Below are positions 1-7,739 of a stretch of 20,894 bases of DNA, one piece after another; within the stretch, counting starts at the first letter, position 1, and each line of letters begins with the position of its first letter. Position numbers and translations under genes: made by a program. Below the pieces are notes generated by a model. The model saw only the letters and a program-made list of their open reading frames with translations, was not told where the DNA came from and did no database searches. Origin of the DNA: Sphingomonadales bacterium (lineage in GTDB: Bacteria; Pseudomonadota; Alphaproteobacteria; Sphingomonadales; Sphingomonadaceae); contig JAIYAA010000184.1 in the NCBI GenBank assembly GCA_027489295.1, positions 1-20,894 on the forward strand. Direction: 5' to 3'.

Positions 1-77
1 GTTGATAAGGCCCTGCGGGCCGACAGGCGTTTTTCCACCCCACGGCGGACGCCGTTCTTCCGATGCTCTGTCCCGGT

Positions 78-722
78 TCATCTGGTCGCGCAGACGAAGC
101 CTTCGGTCTTGCCGCGGCGCAGCCATTCCTCTGTCGCTGCCTCGGCCGACAGGCCGGCCATCCCCGCGTCACGGGTGAACACCCGCCACAGTGCCAGGGC
201 CTGTGCCTTGAGGTCTGCCTGATGCTGCTCGCACCGGCCCGTTGCCCAGGCCGAGAAGATGGACGGCAGATCCATGCGTGGCGCGGAAATCGCCATCTCC
301 GCCGCGACGTCGGCAAATGGCGGTGCGGCCGCACCACCGCGAGGCACGGCCAGATCGACCACCCCGCCGGACAGCAGCCGGTGCAGCCGCACGAGGAAGT
401 GCTGAGCGATCTCCGGCTTCGCCGTCGCTGCGGCGTCCAGCAGCATCGGCATCATGCCGTGATCCACCTGCCAGCCAATGAAGGTGGCGTTGCCGGGAAG
501 CCGGTCGGCTGCCCATTCGAGCAGCGCCTCCTCCGGCGTGCCGGCGGATAGCGCATAGCCGTGCAGTTCGAAGCGCCAGCCTCGCCTCAGGTCGCGCTGC
601 GCAACCAGGATGCTAAGGCCGACGAGGTGGCGTCCCTCCGGATGTGTGCCGTCTGCAGACGCTGGAACGGGTACGTGGGACAGGGTGAGTGAAACACAGG
701 TGGTAACGGTAGGCGTGGTCAT
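78..722 (-). CDS. Degenerate paralogue of a DnaQ-fold (DNA_pol_B_exo2-like) exonuclease
   Basis: A 214-residue protein starting at MTTPTV; an open frame continues upstream, but the similarity begins here. By eye it aligns along its length with the exonuclease encoded just upstream: RHLVGLSIL against HKPVAASFL, DRLPGNAT against DRLLPVNAT, VVDLA against HCDLA, and QADLKAQALALW against MQDCVCTLLAW. The catalytic ExoI residues D-x-E of the neighbour are replaced by Leu14 and His16, the ExoII Asp aligns with Met90, and the ExoIII Tyr is lost. Asp123 and Asp170 still align with ancestral acidic positions. I infer a duplicated, probably inactive exonuclease-fold protein, perhaps a partner or regulator of its neighbour. 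It lies 86 nt downstream of the active paralogue on the same strand, probably in one transcript. Relatedness rests on manual alignment, so the family call is moderate; that the gene is real is more secure because the frame is protein-like throughout. Confidence 0.65.
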   Translation of the reverse strand: MTTPTVTTCVSLTLSHVPVPASADGTHPEGRHLVGLSILVAQRDLRRGWRFELHGYALSAGTPEEALLEWAADRLPGNATFIGWQVDHGMMPMLLDAAATAKPEIAQHFLVRLHRLLSGGVVDLAVPRGGAAAPPFADVAAEMAISAPRMDLPSIFSAWATGRCEQHQADLKAQALALWRVFTRDAGMAGLSAEAATEEWLRRGKTEGFVCATR

Positions 723-808
723 GAAAGGTCTTTCGTGGACGCGCGCGCACGCGCCGCTGTGGGCGGCGACGTGCGGACGATGGGATGGAAGGGTGGAAGC
801 GCGGCCGA

Positions 809-1648
809 TCAGAACGGATCGGTGTCGCTGCTCGCAAAGGCGGCTTCGTCGCGAAGCTGGTTCAGGCGAAGCTCGGCATCTTCGAGGGCGGCAGAGGCTC
901 GCAGCGCGGGAGCCCATTGGCGCGCCAGCTTCACCGGCCGGCAGTCGACGAACGGCAGCAGGTGCGCGAGGTCCGGATCGGCTTCGATCCATGCCGCCAG
1001 ATCCGCCATCGGCAGATACCACAGCCGGTCGTTGCTCTTCTCGAAGGCGATATAGTGGTACCAGGCGAGCAGGGTGCAGACGCAGTCCTGCATCACATAT
1101 TCGAGTACCTTGCGACGCTGGCCTGAACGCCAAAGCGTGCCGACCTGCGAACCATCGGTGTCGAGCTTCGCCGGGATGCCGAGGGCGGCGCAGATCTCGG
1201 CCATGGCGACCGGCCGCGCTGCCCCCATGCCGGCAAAGGCGTCGGCCAGATCGCAGTGCGCGCCGTCATACCGTCCGGCGCGTACTTGCCGGGACAAACC
1301 TTGCAGGGGAGTGCCCGGCAGATGACGCATGGCGCCGAGCGCCAGTACTCGATTGTCGAAGCCCCGGCCGTTGTACGTAATACCGGTGGCATTCACCGGC
1401 AGCAGCCGGTCGACCTGTTCGTAGAAGTCAGCCTCTTCGCCGGGCTCGCAGACCAGCGCGTCGATGGCGAAGCGGTAGCCCGCCGGTGTCCAGCGGGCGG
1501 ACAGGAAGGAAGCGGCAACGGGCTTGTGGCGTGGCCATGGCGGGAAGGAGCCGTCTGCCGGTTCGTCCTCGACGATGGTCTCGATGTCGTAGGCGACGAC
1601 ATGGTGCGGGTTGTATTCAGTGCGTTGGGGATATGGCGCTTTGCGCAT
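809..1648 (-). CDS. Predicted 3'-5' exonuclease, DEDDy type (DNA_pol_B_exo2 family)
   Basis: A 279-residue protein with the three exonuclease motifs of the DnaQ-like superfamily. ExoI is YDIET, with Asp21 and Glu23. ExoII is YNGRGFD, with Asn93 and Asp98. ExoIII is YVMQD, a Y-x3-D pattern at Tyr184 and Asp188, which marks the DEDDy branch. HCDLAD near residue 133 adds another acidic site. The pattern fits the predicted exonucleases related to B-family DNA polymerase proofreading domains (Pfam DNA_pol_B_exo2), which are often carried on integrative elements and plasmids. It should hydrolyse single-stranded or frayed DNA 3' ends using two metal ions, in the cytoplasm. The ATG has a purine-rich GAGAGAAG site shortly upstream. 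The gene downstream is a degenerate paralogue. Nothing in the sequence identifies the substrate. Confidence 0.85.
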   Translation of the reverse strand: MRKAPYPQRTEYNPHHVVAYDIETIVEDEPADGSFPPWPRHKPVAASFLSARWTPAGYRFAIDALVCEPGEEADFYEQVDRLLPVNATGITYNGRGFDNRVLALGAMRHLPGTPLQGLSRQVRAGRYDGAHCDLADAFAGMGAARPVAMAEICAALGIPAKLDTDGSQVGTLWRSGQRRKVLEYVMQDCVCTLLAWYHYIAFEKSNDRLWYLPMADLAAWIEADPDLAHLLPFVDCRPVKLARQWAPALRASAALEDAELRLNQLRDEAAFASSDTDPF

Positions 1649-1920
1649 GGTCTTCTCTCACATGGGGACGCGCCGCCCGATGGCGGACGCGGACCGATCG
1701 CGAGCTGCAGCGAGCACTGCCTTTTTCCACTCACTTCAATCGATCGAAGAGCCCTGCGATTTCCAAATCTGGTAGGAGTAAAGCGGCGCCTGAAGGGCTG
1801 CCGCAACCGAAGGCACGCTGCGCGGGCCGCCCAGAGCCCCTCGGGGGGCGACGCGTGCCGATCCCGAAACGCGACGCCAACGCGGCTTGATAGCCGTCAC
1901 GGAGGGAAATTGGGTCGATT

Positions 1921-1974
1921 GCCTGCGTAGCAGGCCTTCTCATCAAACGTTACGCGAGGCCGCGTAACGTTTGA
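1921..1974. repeat. Two adjacent perfect hairpins
   Basis: The first is GCCTGC-GTA-GCAGGC (1921-1935), a 6-bp stem with a 3-nt loop. Seven bases later comes TCAAACGTTACGCG-AGGC-CGCGTAACGTTTGA (1943-1974), a perfect 14-bp stem with a 4-nt loop. No T-run follows on either strand, so a simple Rho-independent terminator is unlikely. A site for a dimeric DNA-binding protein, or a structure used during transfer or replication, fits better. Confidence 0.8.
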
Positions 1975-2128
1975 GGTATTGCGCCTAAAATTTTGCTGGT
2001 CGGACAGTGCCTCTTTGGTGACCTGCGAGCAAGCCTTACACGGCCAAACTAACGAAGGCGCGAATTAACCTATTTGGATGCCGCGAAAATATGGATTTTC
2101 GACTGCGGCCGCGATTTTCCATTCGCTG

Positions 2129-2150
2129 CCCAAAAATTTTTATTTTTGGG
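2129..2150. repeat. AT-rich hairpin
   Basis: CCCAAAAAT-TTTT-ATTTTTGGG forms a perfect 9-bp stem with a 4-nt loop inside the AT-rich part of the gene-free region. Its function is unknown. It is not followed by a T-run on the plus strand, so a terminator is not well supported. Confidence 0.6.
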
Positions 2151-2172
2151 GCAAGTGCTGATCCGGATGAAA

Positions 2173-2516
2173 GCGAATTATCCGGAAAATCGAAATTTTC
2201 GGGACATGGTTGATAAATATGAATAATTTTGCATTTTGTCATTGACCTTGCGCTGGACGGAATATGCATGCCTGCGGAATATTCGACCTCGGAAGTTTGA
2301 AATCGAATTTCCGGGAAATTATGAGGCAGGCTGCGGCTGCGCCGTAGATCCGATGAACACTTGCACTGCACGCGGTAGCCAGCTGCCGGAGCTTTTTCGC
2401 GAAATGCCTCATAAATGCGAATTTTCCGGACATCGCTAAAAATGCGGGCGGCCGTTAAAGGTGAATTTTCCGGACGCGCCAATTTTTTGGATATTTGTCG
2501 GGCTAATTTTCCGGGG
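2173..2516 (+). repeat. Family of short direct repeats, core GAATTTTCCGGA
   Basis: Related copies in one orientation: GCGAATTATCCGGA (2173-2186), GAAATTTTCGGGACAT (2192-2207), CGAATTTCCGGGA (2304-2316), GCGAATTTTCCGGACAT (2417-2433), GTGAATTTTCCGGACGC (2461-2477) and CTAATTTTCCGGGG (2503-2516). Spacing is irregular: one close pair, then gaps of roughly 30 to 110 bases. There is no regular spacer length and no cas gene, so this is not a CRISPR array. Binding sites for a recombinase or replication protein, or the ends of a lost mobile element, are the likeliest readings. Confidence 0.6.
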
Positions 2517-2673
2517 TGTGGTTGCCGCCGGGCGTACAGCCAACTGGGCCGCTGGCCAGCCCGACTAGTGTCCGCGGGAGCACGCGAGCGCCATTCGATC
2601 ACGTGCTAGGCTTGTTCGCTATGGCGGGTGGGCGCTACAGCGGCTGGGAAGTTACTGGATGCGTGGGGGCTAG

Positions 2674-4191
2674 GTGCCGATACTGGATTGGATGACGCGC
2701 GAGGCGGACGTGCGCGCGGCGGCGGGGGTGCCGTATCGGTTGCTGGAAGGCGCGCCGGCGTTGGACGGCGGTGATGCCGCTTCCGGCAACATGCTCATCC
2801 AGGGCGACAATCTCGACGCGCTGAAGGCCCTGCTGCCCTACTACAAGGGCACGGTGAAGTGCATCTACATCGATCCGCCGTACAATACCCGGTCGGCCTT
2901 CGACCATTATGACGACAATCTGGAGCATAGCCAGTGGCTGGCGATGATCTATCCCCGCCTGGTGCTGCTGCGCGATCTCCTCGCCGAGGATGGCAGCATC
3001 TGGGTGTCGATCGACGACAATGAGGGCCACTACCTCAAGGTCGTTATGGACGAGGTGTTCGGCCGCCGAAACTTCCTTGCTGAGGTGATCTGGCAGAAGC
3101 GGACGTCCAGGGAGAACCGAGCGGCCATTGGCTTAGCTCACGACACGGTCTTGGCGTACGGCAAGGTGCCTGCGGTTCAATGGAAGGCGATCCGCAATCC
3201 GCTGCCGCCGAACCTTAACGGCTTCTCGAACCCTGATGGTGACCCTCGTGGTCCTTGGCGGTCGATACCGTTCTCTGCGCAGGGTTACAGGCCCAATCAA
3301 ATGTATTTGATAGAAGGGCCCAATGGAGAGCGGCACGAACCCCCTCGCGGGCGCTGCTGGGGTGCGACGGAGGAGGTTTTCAGGCGCTACGAGGCTGAGG
3401 GCCGTGTTTACTTCCCCCGGGATGGCGCCGGGCGTCCGCGGATCAAGCAGTTTGCGGGCGAAGAGGCCGGCTTGGTCCCAATGTCGCTTTGGCTCGCTGA
3501 GGACGTGGGTACTAACGAGGAATCTAAGCGAGAGATTCTGGCCTTGTTCGATGATGATACGCCGTTCGGCACGCCAAAGCCCGAGCGCCTGGTGCACCGT
3601 ATCCTCCACATCGCTAGCAACCCCGGCGACCTTGTGCTCGACAGCTTCCTCGGCTCTGGGACGACGGCAGCGGTCGCGCATAAAATGGGTCGGCGCTGGA
3701 TCGGTATCGAGATGGGTGACCATGCGGAGACGCACTGCAAGCCACGCCTCGACAAGGTGATCGCCGGTGAGCAGGGCGGCATTTCCGAGGCCGTCGGCTG
3801 GACGGGCGGTGGCGGATATCGCTTCTATCGGCTCGGCGCGCCGGTGTTCGATGCCGATGGTCATATCACCGACGGTATTCGCTTCACGACGCTCGCCGCG
3901 CACGTCTGGTTCAGCGAAACCGGTGCGCCGTTCACTGGTGCCGCCGATACCCCGATCCTTGGGGTGCATGACGGCATGGCCTATTGCCTGCTGTACAACG
4001 GCATTCTCGGCGATCGGTCCGTCAGCGGCGGCAATGTGTTGACCGCGGCGCTGCTGGCAAAGCTGCGCGCCGACAGCGGCTGGGCCGGCCCGATGACCAT
4101 CTATGGCGAGTGGTGCAAGCTGGGCGCGGCGCGGCTGGCCGAGGCGGGCGTGACGTTCAAGCAGACGCCCTATGATGTGAGGGCGCGCTGA
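2674..4191 (+). CDS. mod: Type III-like DNA methyltransferase (Mod), beta class
   Basis: A 505-residue S-adenosylmethionine-dependent DNA methyltransferase. The catalytic motif DPPYNT (residues 67-72) precedes the SAM-binding motif DSFLGSGTT (323-331), the order of the beta class to which type III Mod proteins belong; DPPY points to N6-adenine or N4-cytosine methylation. The target-recognition region lies between the motifs, roughly residues 140-300. In a type III complex Mod recognises the site and modifies one strand. The GTG start is chosen because an in-frame TAG sits directly before it, a GGGGG stretch lies 4 bases upstream, and the N-terminus MPILDW resembles the conserved start of this family; ATG at 2692 is the alternative. 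The stop overlaps the Res start by one base (TGATG), so translation is probably coupled. It is shorter than the classical enzymes of about 640 residues. The recognition sequence cannot be predicted. Confidence 0.93.
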   Translation: MPILDWMTREADVRAAAGVPYRLLEGAPALDGGDAASGNMLIQGDNLDALKALLPYYKGTVKCIYIDPPYNTRSAFDHYDDNLEHSQWLAMIYPRLVLLRDLLAEDGSIWVSIDDNEGHYLKVVMDEVFGRRNFLAEVIWQKRTSRENRAAIGLAHDTVLAYGKVPAVQWKAIRNPLPPNLNGFSNPDGDPRGPWRSIPFSAQGYRPNQMYLIEGPNGERHEPPRGRCWGATEEVFRRYEAEGRVYFPRDGAGRPRIKQFAGEEAGLVPMSLWLAEDVGTNEESKREILALFDDDTPFGTPKPERLVHRILHIASNPGDLVLDSFLGSGTTAAVAHKMGRRWIGIEMGDHAETHCKPRLDKVIAGEQGGISEAVGWTGGGGYRFYRLGAPVFDADGHITDGIRFTTLAAHVWFSETGAPFTGAADTPILGVHDGMAYCLLYNGILGDRSVSGGNVLTAALLAKLRADSGWAGPMTIYGEWCKLGAARLAEAGVTFKQTPYDVRAR

Positions 4192-6779
4192 TGGAATTGA
4201 AGGCATATCAGCGGCGCGCGCTCGATGCGCTGCGGACGTTCCTCGATCAGGCGTCGATCCGTGATCACGCCCAGGCCTATGCAGCCGCCTGCGCGGTGGG
4301 CGAGCCTGGTGCCTATGGCGCGGCCTATCGGCCCCTCGCCGGGTTGCCGGACGTGCCCTATTGCTGCCTGCGCCTGCCGACGGGCGGCGGCAAGACGCTG
4401 CTCGCGTCCCACGCCGTCGGCGTCGCGCGCGACACCTATCTCGGCCGCCGCTATCCGGTGGTGCTCTGGCTGGTGACCTCGACGACGATCGCCGAGCAGA
4501 CGCTGGGTGCGCTGAAGAAGGTCGGCCACCCGTATCGGCAGGCGCTGGAAGCGACATTCGGCGGCGCGGTGCGTGTCTATGGCATCGACGAGCGCCGGCA
4601 ACTGCGTCCGCAGGACATGGCCGATGCCGCGACAGTGATCGTCTCGACGGTGCAGGCATTCCGCGTTCGCAATGCAGAGGACCGCAATGTCTACCTCGAC
4701 GACGAGGAGCTCGAGCCTCATTTCGCCGCGCTGCCGGCCGGCGCCGATGTGGCGCGGCATGCCGACGGGCCGCGTCGCGGCAAGCCGATCGCCAGCTTCG
4801 CCAATCTGATGAAGCTGCACCGGCCGCTCGTCATCGTCGACGAGGCGCACAACTTCACCTCGACCTTGTCCGGCGAGACCTTCGGCCGCCTTGCGCCGGC
4901 GGCTGTCGTGGAGTTTACCGCCACGCCGGTGCGGTCGAACGTGATCGTCTCGGCGACGGCCGCCGAACTGAAGGCGGCGGACATGATCAAGCTACCGATC
5001 CACCTGTCGCATCATGGCAGCTGGCAGGCAGCGATTGCCCATGCGATCGACAATCGCGCCTGGCTGGAAGGCATCGCCGCCAAGGATGGCGGCGGTATCC
5101 GGCCGATCGCCTTGTATCAGGCGCAGCCCGCACGCGAGGGTGCCGAGGCCACGGTCGATGTGGTCAAGCGTCACCTGATCGAGGATTGCCGCATCCCCGA
5201 GAACAGGATTGCCGTGGCGACGGGCGATCAGCGCGAGCTGGACGGCATCGACCTGTTCGACCCGGCATGCACGATCGAGCACGTCATCACGGTCGATGCG
5301 CTGAAGGAAGGCTGGGACTGTTCCTTTGCCTATGTGTTCTGCTCGCTCACCAGCATCCGCAGTCGCGGTACCGTGGAGCAGCTGCTGGGGCGCGTGCTTC
5401 GGATGCCGTTCGCCACCCGGCGCTCGTCGGAAGAGCTGAACCGCGCCTATGCGCATGTGTCGGAGCGCGACTTCTTCCTCGCGGCCGAAGGGCTGAAGGA
5501 CCGCCTCGTCGATATGGGCTTCGACGAGCGCACGGCGTTGGAAGCCATCGTTGAACAGCCTGAGTCGTTCGAGTGGAACGAGAACCAGCCGCTGTTCACG
5601 CCGGTGGAGCTGCCCGTGCTGCGGGTGCAGGACCGGCCGGACCAGAGCAGTTGGACGCAGGAAATGCTCTCCGCGACTCGCATCGCCGACGATGGTGCGG
5701 GCGGTGTCGCCATTACGTTCGACCGCGATGCGCCAGACCAGGTGCTACGCGATGTGGCGGCAGCGATCACCACGCCGGAGGCGGCACCGATGACGGCTGT
5801 CGAGGCGTTCATCGCGCGCCGCGTCGAGACGCTATCGCCCGCCGAACAGGGCGAGGTGCTGACGCTGCCGCAGCTTGCGATCGAGCGTGATGGCCAGCTG
5901 GAGATCGTATTCCCGGAGACGTTGGTCGATGTGGGCGGCTGGGATCTTCGGCAGGTCGACACCAACCTGCCGGGCTTTGCGCTGACCGATCGTCCCGACA
6001 CGTTCGAGATGGATATCGAAGGTGATCATGTCGTCTATTCGCGGATCGATGCCGCCGCCGAATTGGCCCTGGACGACGCCACGGACTGGGACACAGCGGC
6101 CCTTTCCCGCTGGCTGGATCGGACGACGCGGCAGCGCGACGTCGCCCAGCCGATCTTCCTCGAATATTGCCGCCGCGTCGTTGAAGGCGTGGTGGAGCGG
6201 ATCCCGCTGCCGCAGCTGGTGCGCGGCAAATATGCGCTGCGCCGGGCGATCATCGCGCGGGTCGCGCAGCTTCGTCGCGAGGCGGGCGTACGGGGCGTGC
6301 AGCTGCTGATGACCGACATCGCGCCGGTTCTGGCGCTTGGGGAGAATGGCTTCAGCTTCTCGAAGGCGGGCTACGATCCGCGCACGCCCTATTCGGGCCC
6401 CTGGCGCCCGCGGAAGCACCTGTTCGCACAGGTCGGTGACCTGAAGCATGGCGGCGAGGAGTGGATGGCGGCGGTGCAGATCGATGATCATGCCGCCGTG
6501 CACCGCTGGGTCCGCAACGTGGATCGCACGCCGTGGTCCTATGCGCTGCCGACGTCGACCGACATGTTCTACCCGGATTTCGTCGCCGAGCTGGCCGATG
6601 GGCGAAAGCTGATCGTCGAGTACAAGGGCGCCGATCGCACCGACAATGCCGACAGCCGCGAGAAGAAGAACATCGGTGCCCGGCTGCAGGAGGTCAGCGG
6701 GGGCAGCGTGGTGTTCCTGTGGGCGGAGCTGGATCGCGGGGGCGCGGTGGCGCGGCAAATCGATGCGGCGGTGGGGTGA
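4191..6779 (+). CDS. res: Type III-like restriction subunit (Res): SF2 helicase plus PD-(D/E)xK nuclease
   Basis: An 862-residue ATP-dependent restriction subunit. The N-terminal superfamily 2 motor has Walker A PTGGGKT (63-69), DEAH (217-220, in IVDEAHNF) and motif VI QLLGRVLR (397-404). The C-terminal nuclease shows YPDF with Asp796, followed by VEYKG with Glu810 and Lys812, a complete PD-(D/E)xK site. The region between (about 470-750) carries no motif I recognise. In the family, Res forms a complex with Mod, uses ATP to communicate along DNA and cuts near unmethylated sites. All key residues are present, so the enzyme looks active. It is about 100 residues shorter than the best-known Res proteins. 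The ATG overlaps the Mod stop by one base. The third operon gene starts 12 bases downstream. Confidence 0.93.
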   Translation: MELKAYQRRALDALRTFLDQASIRDHAQAYAAACAVGEPGAYGAAYRPLAGLPDVPYCCLRLPTGGGKTLLASHAVGVARDTYLGRRYPVVLWLVTSTTIAEQTLGALKKVGHPYRQALEATFGGAVRVYGIDERRQLRPQDMADAATVIVSTVQAFRVRNAEDRNVYLDDEELEPHFAALPAGADVARHADGPRRGKPIASFANLMKLHRPLVIVDEAHNFTSTLSGETFGRLAPAAVVEFTATPVRSNVIVSATAAELKAADMIKLPIHLSHHGSWQAAIAHAIDNRAWLEGIAAKDGGGIRPIALYQAQPAREGAEATVDVVKRHLIEDCRIPENRIAVATGDQRELDGIDLFDPACTIEHVITVDALKEGWDCSFAYVFCSLTSIRSRGTVEQLLGRVLRMPFATRRSSEELNRAYAHVSERDFFLAAEGLKDRLVDMGFDERTALEAIVEQPESFEWNENQPLFTPVELPVLRVQDRPDQSSWTQEMLSATRIADDGAGGVAITFDRDAPDQVLRDVAAAITTPEAAPMTAVEAFIARRVETLSPAEQGEVLTLPQLAIERDGQLEIVFPETLVDVGGWDLRQVDTNLPGFALTDRPDTFEMDIEGDHVVYSRIDAAAELALDDATDWDTAALSRWLDRTTRQRDVAQPIFLEYCRRVVEGVVERIPLPQLVRGKYALRRAIIARVAQLRREAGVRGVQLLMTDIAPVLALGENGFSFSKAGYDPRTPYSGPWRPRKHLFAQVGDLKHGGEEWMAAVQIDDHAAVHRWVRNVDRTPWSYALPTSTDMFYPDFVAELADGRKLIVEYKGADRTDNADSREKKNIGARLQEVSGGSVVFLWAELDRGGAVARQIDAAVG

Positions 6780-6791
6780 ACGGGGCGGACG

Positions 6792-7586
6792 ATGGAAAAG
6801 TTGAACCGAAAGCAGATCCAAGCTCGTGCCATCCAGATCCTGGAGGAGCAGCCTGGCGGCGTTCGCTGGAGCGAGATCCTGAAGCTCATCCATGGTGAAG
6901 CGCCGGATACACCGCTCAACAGCATACACGGGGCCATCCAGGTGCTGTTTCAAAGCTCCGATGACATCACGAAGGTCGCTCGCGGTACGTATCAGTTATC
7001 CAAGTTCGTGGAAGCTGAGGCAGCCGAGGCAATCGCCGCAGAGGTTGCTGCGGCAAACGCGCCGGTCGTCGCCATGAACAATGGCGCCACCCGGGAGCCG
7101 CTGGCCGAGCAGGATTTCTACGCCAGTTTCGCGGAATGGCTCGAAGAGAATGACGAGGTCACGGTCGCCGGTGCGCTGGGAGGCAGCAGCCTAGGCGGGA
7201 AGTGGGGCACACCGGACGTCATGGGCGTCTTGAAGCCGCGCGCGCAGGACATGTTCAAGTTCGAGCCGCAAATTGTGACCGCCGAAATCAAAGCGACGCC
7301 CACGCAACCGGTAGTCGCCTTCGGACAGGCCGTTGCGTACAGGCTCTTTTCCCACAAGAGCTACATCGTCGTGCCGCGCTCGACCAGCAGCGACGACATG
7401 AGCCGCTTGAAGTCGCTGTGCAGCATTCATGGCGTGGGCCTGGTGGTCTTCACGCTGAACAAGGACGAGCCCGATTATGGGGTAATCGTGCTTCCGGCTG
7501 TGGCGACGCCGGACATGTTCTACGTCAACAGCATGCTCGATCGGCTAAAGGTCGCCGAGCCGAGCCTGTTGAACCGCCTGTTCTGA
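6792..7586 (+). CDS. HARE-HTH winged helix fused to PD-(D/E)xK restriction-like nuclease
   Basis: A 264-residue protein of two parts. Residues 1-72 (RAIQILEEQPGGVRWSEIL ... GAIQVLF ... GTYQLSKF) have the pattern of the HARE-HTH winged helix, a domain named for its presence in HB1, ASXL and restriction endonucleases. After an alanine-rich linker (about 73-95), residues 104-222 look like a restriction-endonuclease fold: Glu107 in a first helix, GTPDVMGV with Asp142, TAEIK with Glu165 and Lys167, and a Q-x3-Y helix (Gln179, Tyr183). It is the last gene of the mod-res operon, 12 bases after res, which implies a linked role: a second nuclease, a specificity or modification sensor, or a safeguard. 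A standalone type III system needs only Mod and Res, so this is an unusual addition. The domain calls are by motif reading; the nuclease call is firmer than the exact HTH subfamily. Confidence 0.75.
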   Translation: MEKLNRKQIQARAIQILEEQPGGVRWSEILKLIHGEAPDTPLNSIHGAIQVLFQSSDDITKVARGTYQLSKFVEAEAAEAIAAEVAAANAPVVAMNNGATREPLAEQDFYASFAEWLEENDEVTVAGALGGSSLGGKWGTPDVMGVLKPRAQDMFKFEPQIVTAEIKATPTQPVVAFGQAVAYRLFSHKSYIVVPRSTSSDDMSRLKSLCSIHGVGLVVFTLNKDEPDYGVIVLPAVATPDMFYVNSMLDRLKVAEPSLLNRLF

Positions 7587-7739
7587 TTGGCGCCGAGCCG
7601 CACCGCCGGTGGTGAACTCCAGATCGCCACAGGAGCTGCTTTCGACGGGCCATCTGGTGCGCGTGGCCAGGTTGATGCGAATCGGTTGACGATCATGCTG
7701 CTGCGATGGATCAGCGCCCTCCATCAACAGGGGGGTCTT

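Larger units (their letters stand above)
1649..2673. other. Gene-free stretch with hairpins and short direct repeats
   Basis: No convincing gene lies between the divergent exonuclease and methyltransferase genes. Open frames here have unnatural composition. From about 2030 to 2520 the DNA is clearly AT-richer than its surroundings and carries repeated ATTTTCCGG words and runs such as AAAAATTTTT. The stretch holds two adjacent perfect hairpins (1921-1974), a third hairpin (2129-2150), and about six related direct repeats (2173-2516). Promoters for both flanking operons must also lie here, but I cannot point to a clear one. The layout resembles a recombination, replication or transfer region of an integrative element, or the scar of a lost one; which of these is not decidable from sequence alone. 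Confidence 0.6.

Noticed and set aside
1731..1946. A 71-codon minus-strand open frame after the exonuclease promoter side.
   Set aside because: Low-complexity Arg/Gly/Pro-rich product, no ribosome site, and it ends within the hairpin pair. It may be conserved non-coding DNA.
2173..2516. CRISPR array.
   Set aside because: Repeats are short and degenerate, spacing is irregular, and no cas gene is present.
2036..2602. A 188-codon minus-strand open frame in the AT-rich region.
   Set aside because: It runs through the direct repeats and hairpins, has no recognisable domain and a patchy composition; non-coding repeats explain the region better.
3133..4659. A 508-codon open frame on the minus strand across mod and res.
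   Set aside because: Arg/Pro/Ala-rich shadow composition, and both plus-strand genes have intact catalytic motifs here.
7587..7739. A TTG start directly after the HARE-nuclease stop that would lengthen the lipoprotein by 51 residues.
   Set aside because: It would bury the lipoprotein signal; the ATG at 7740 has a strong AGGGGGG site.
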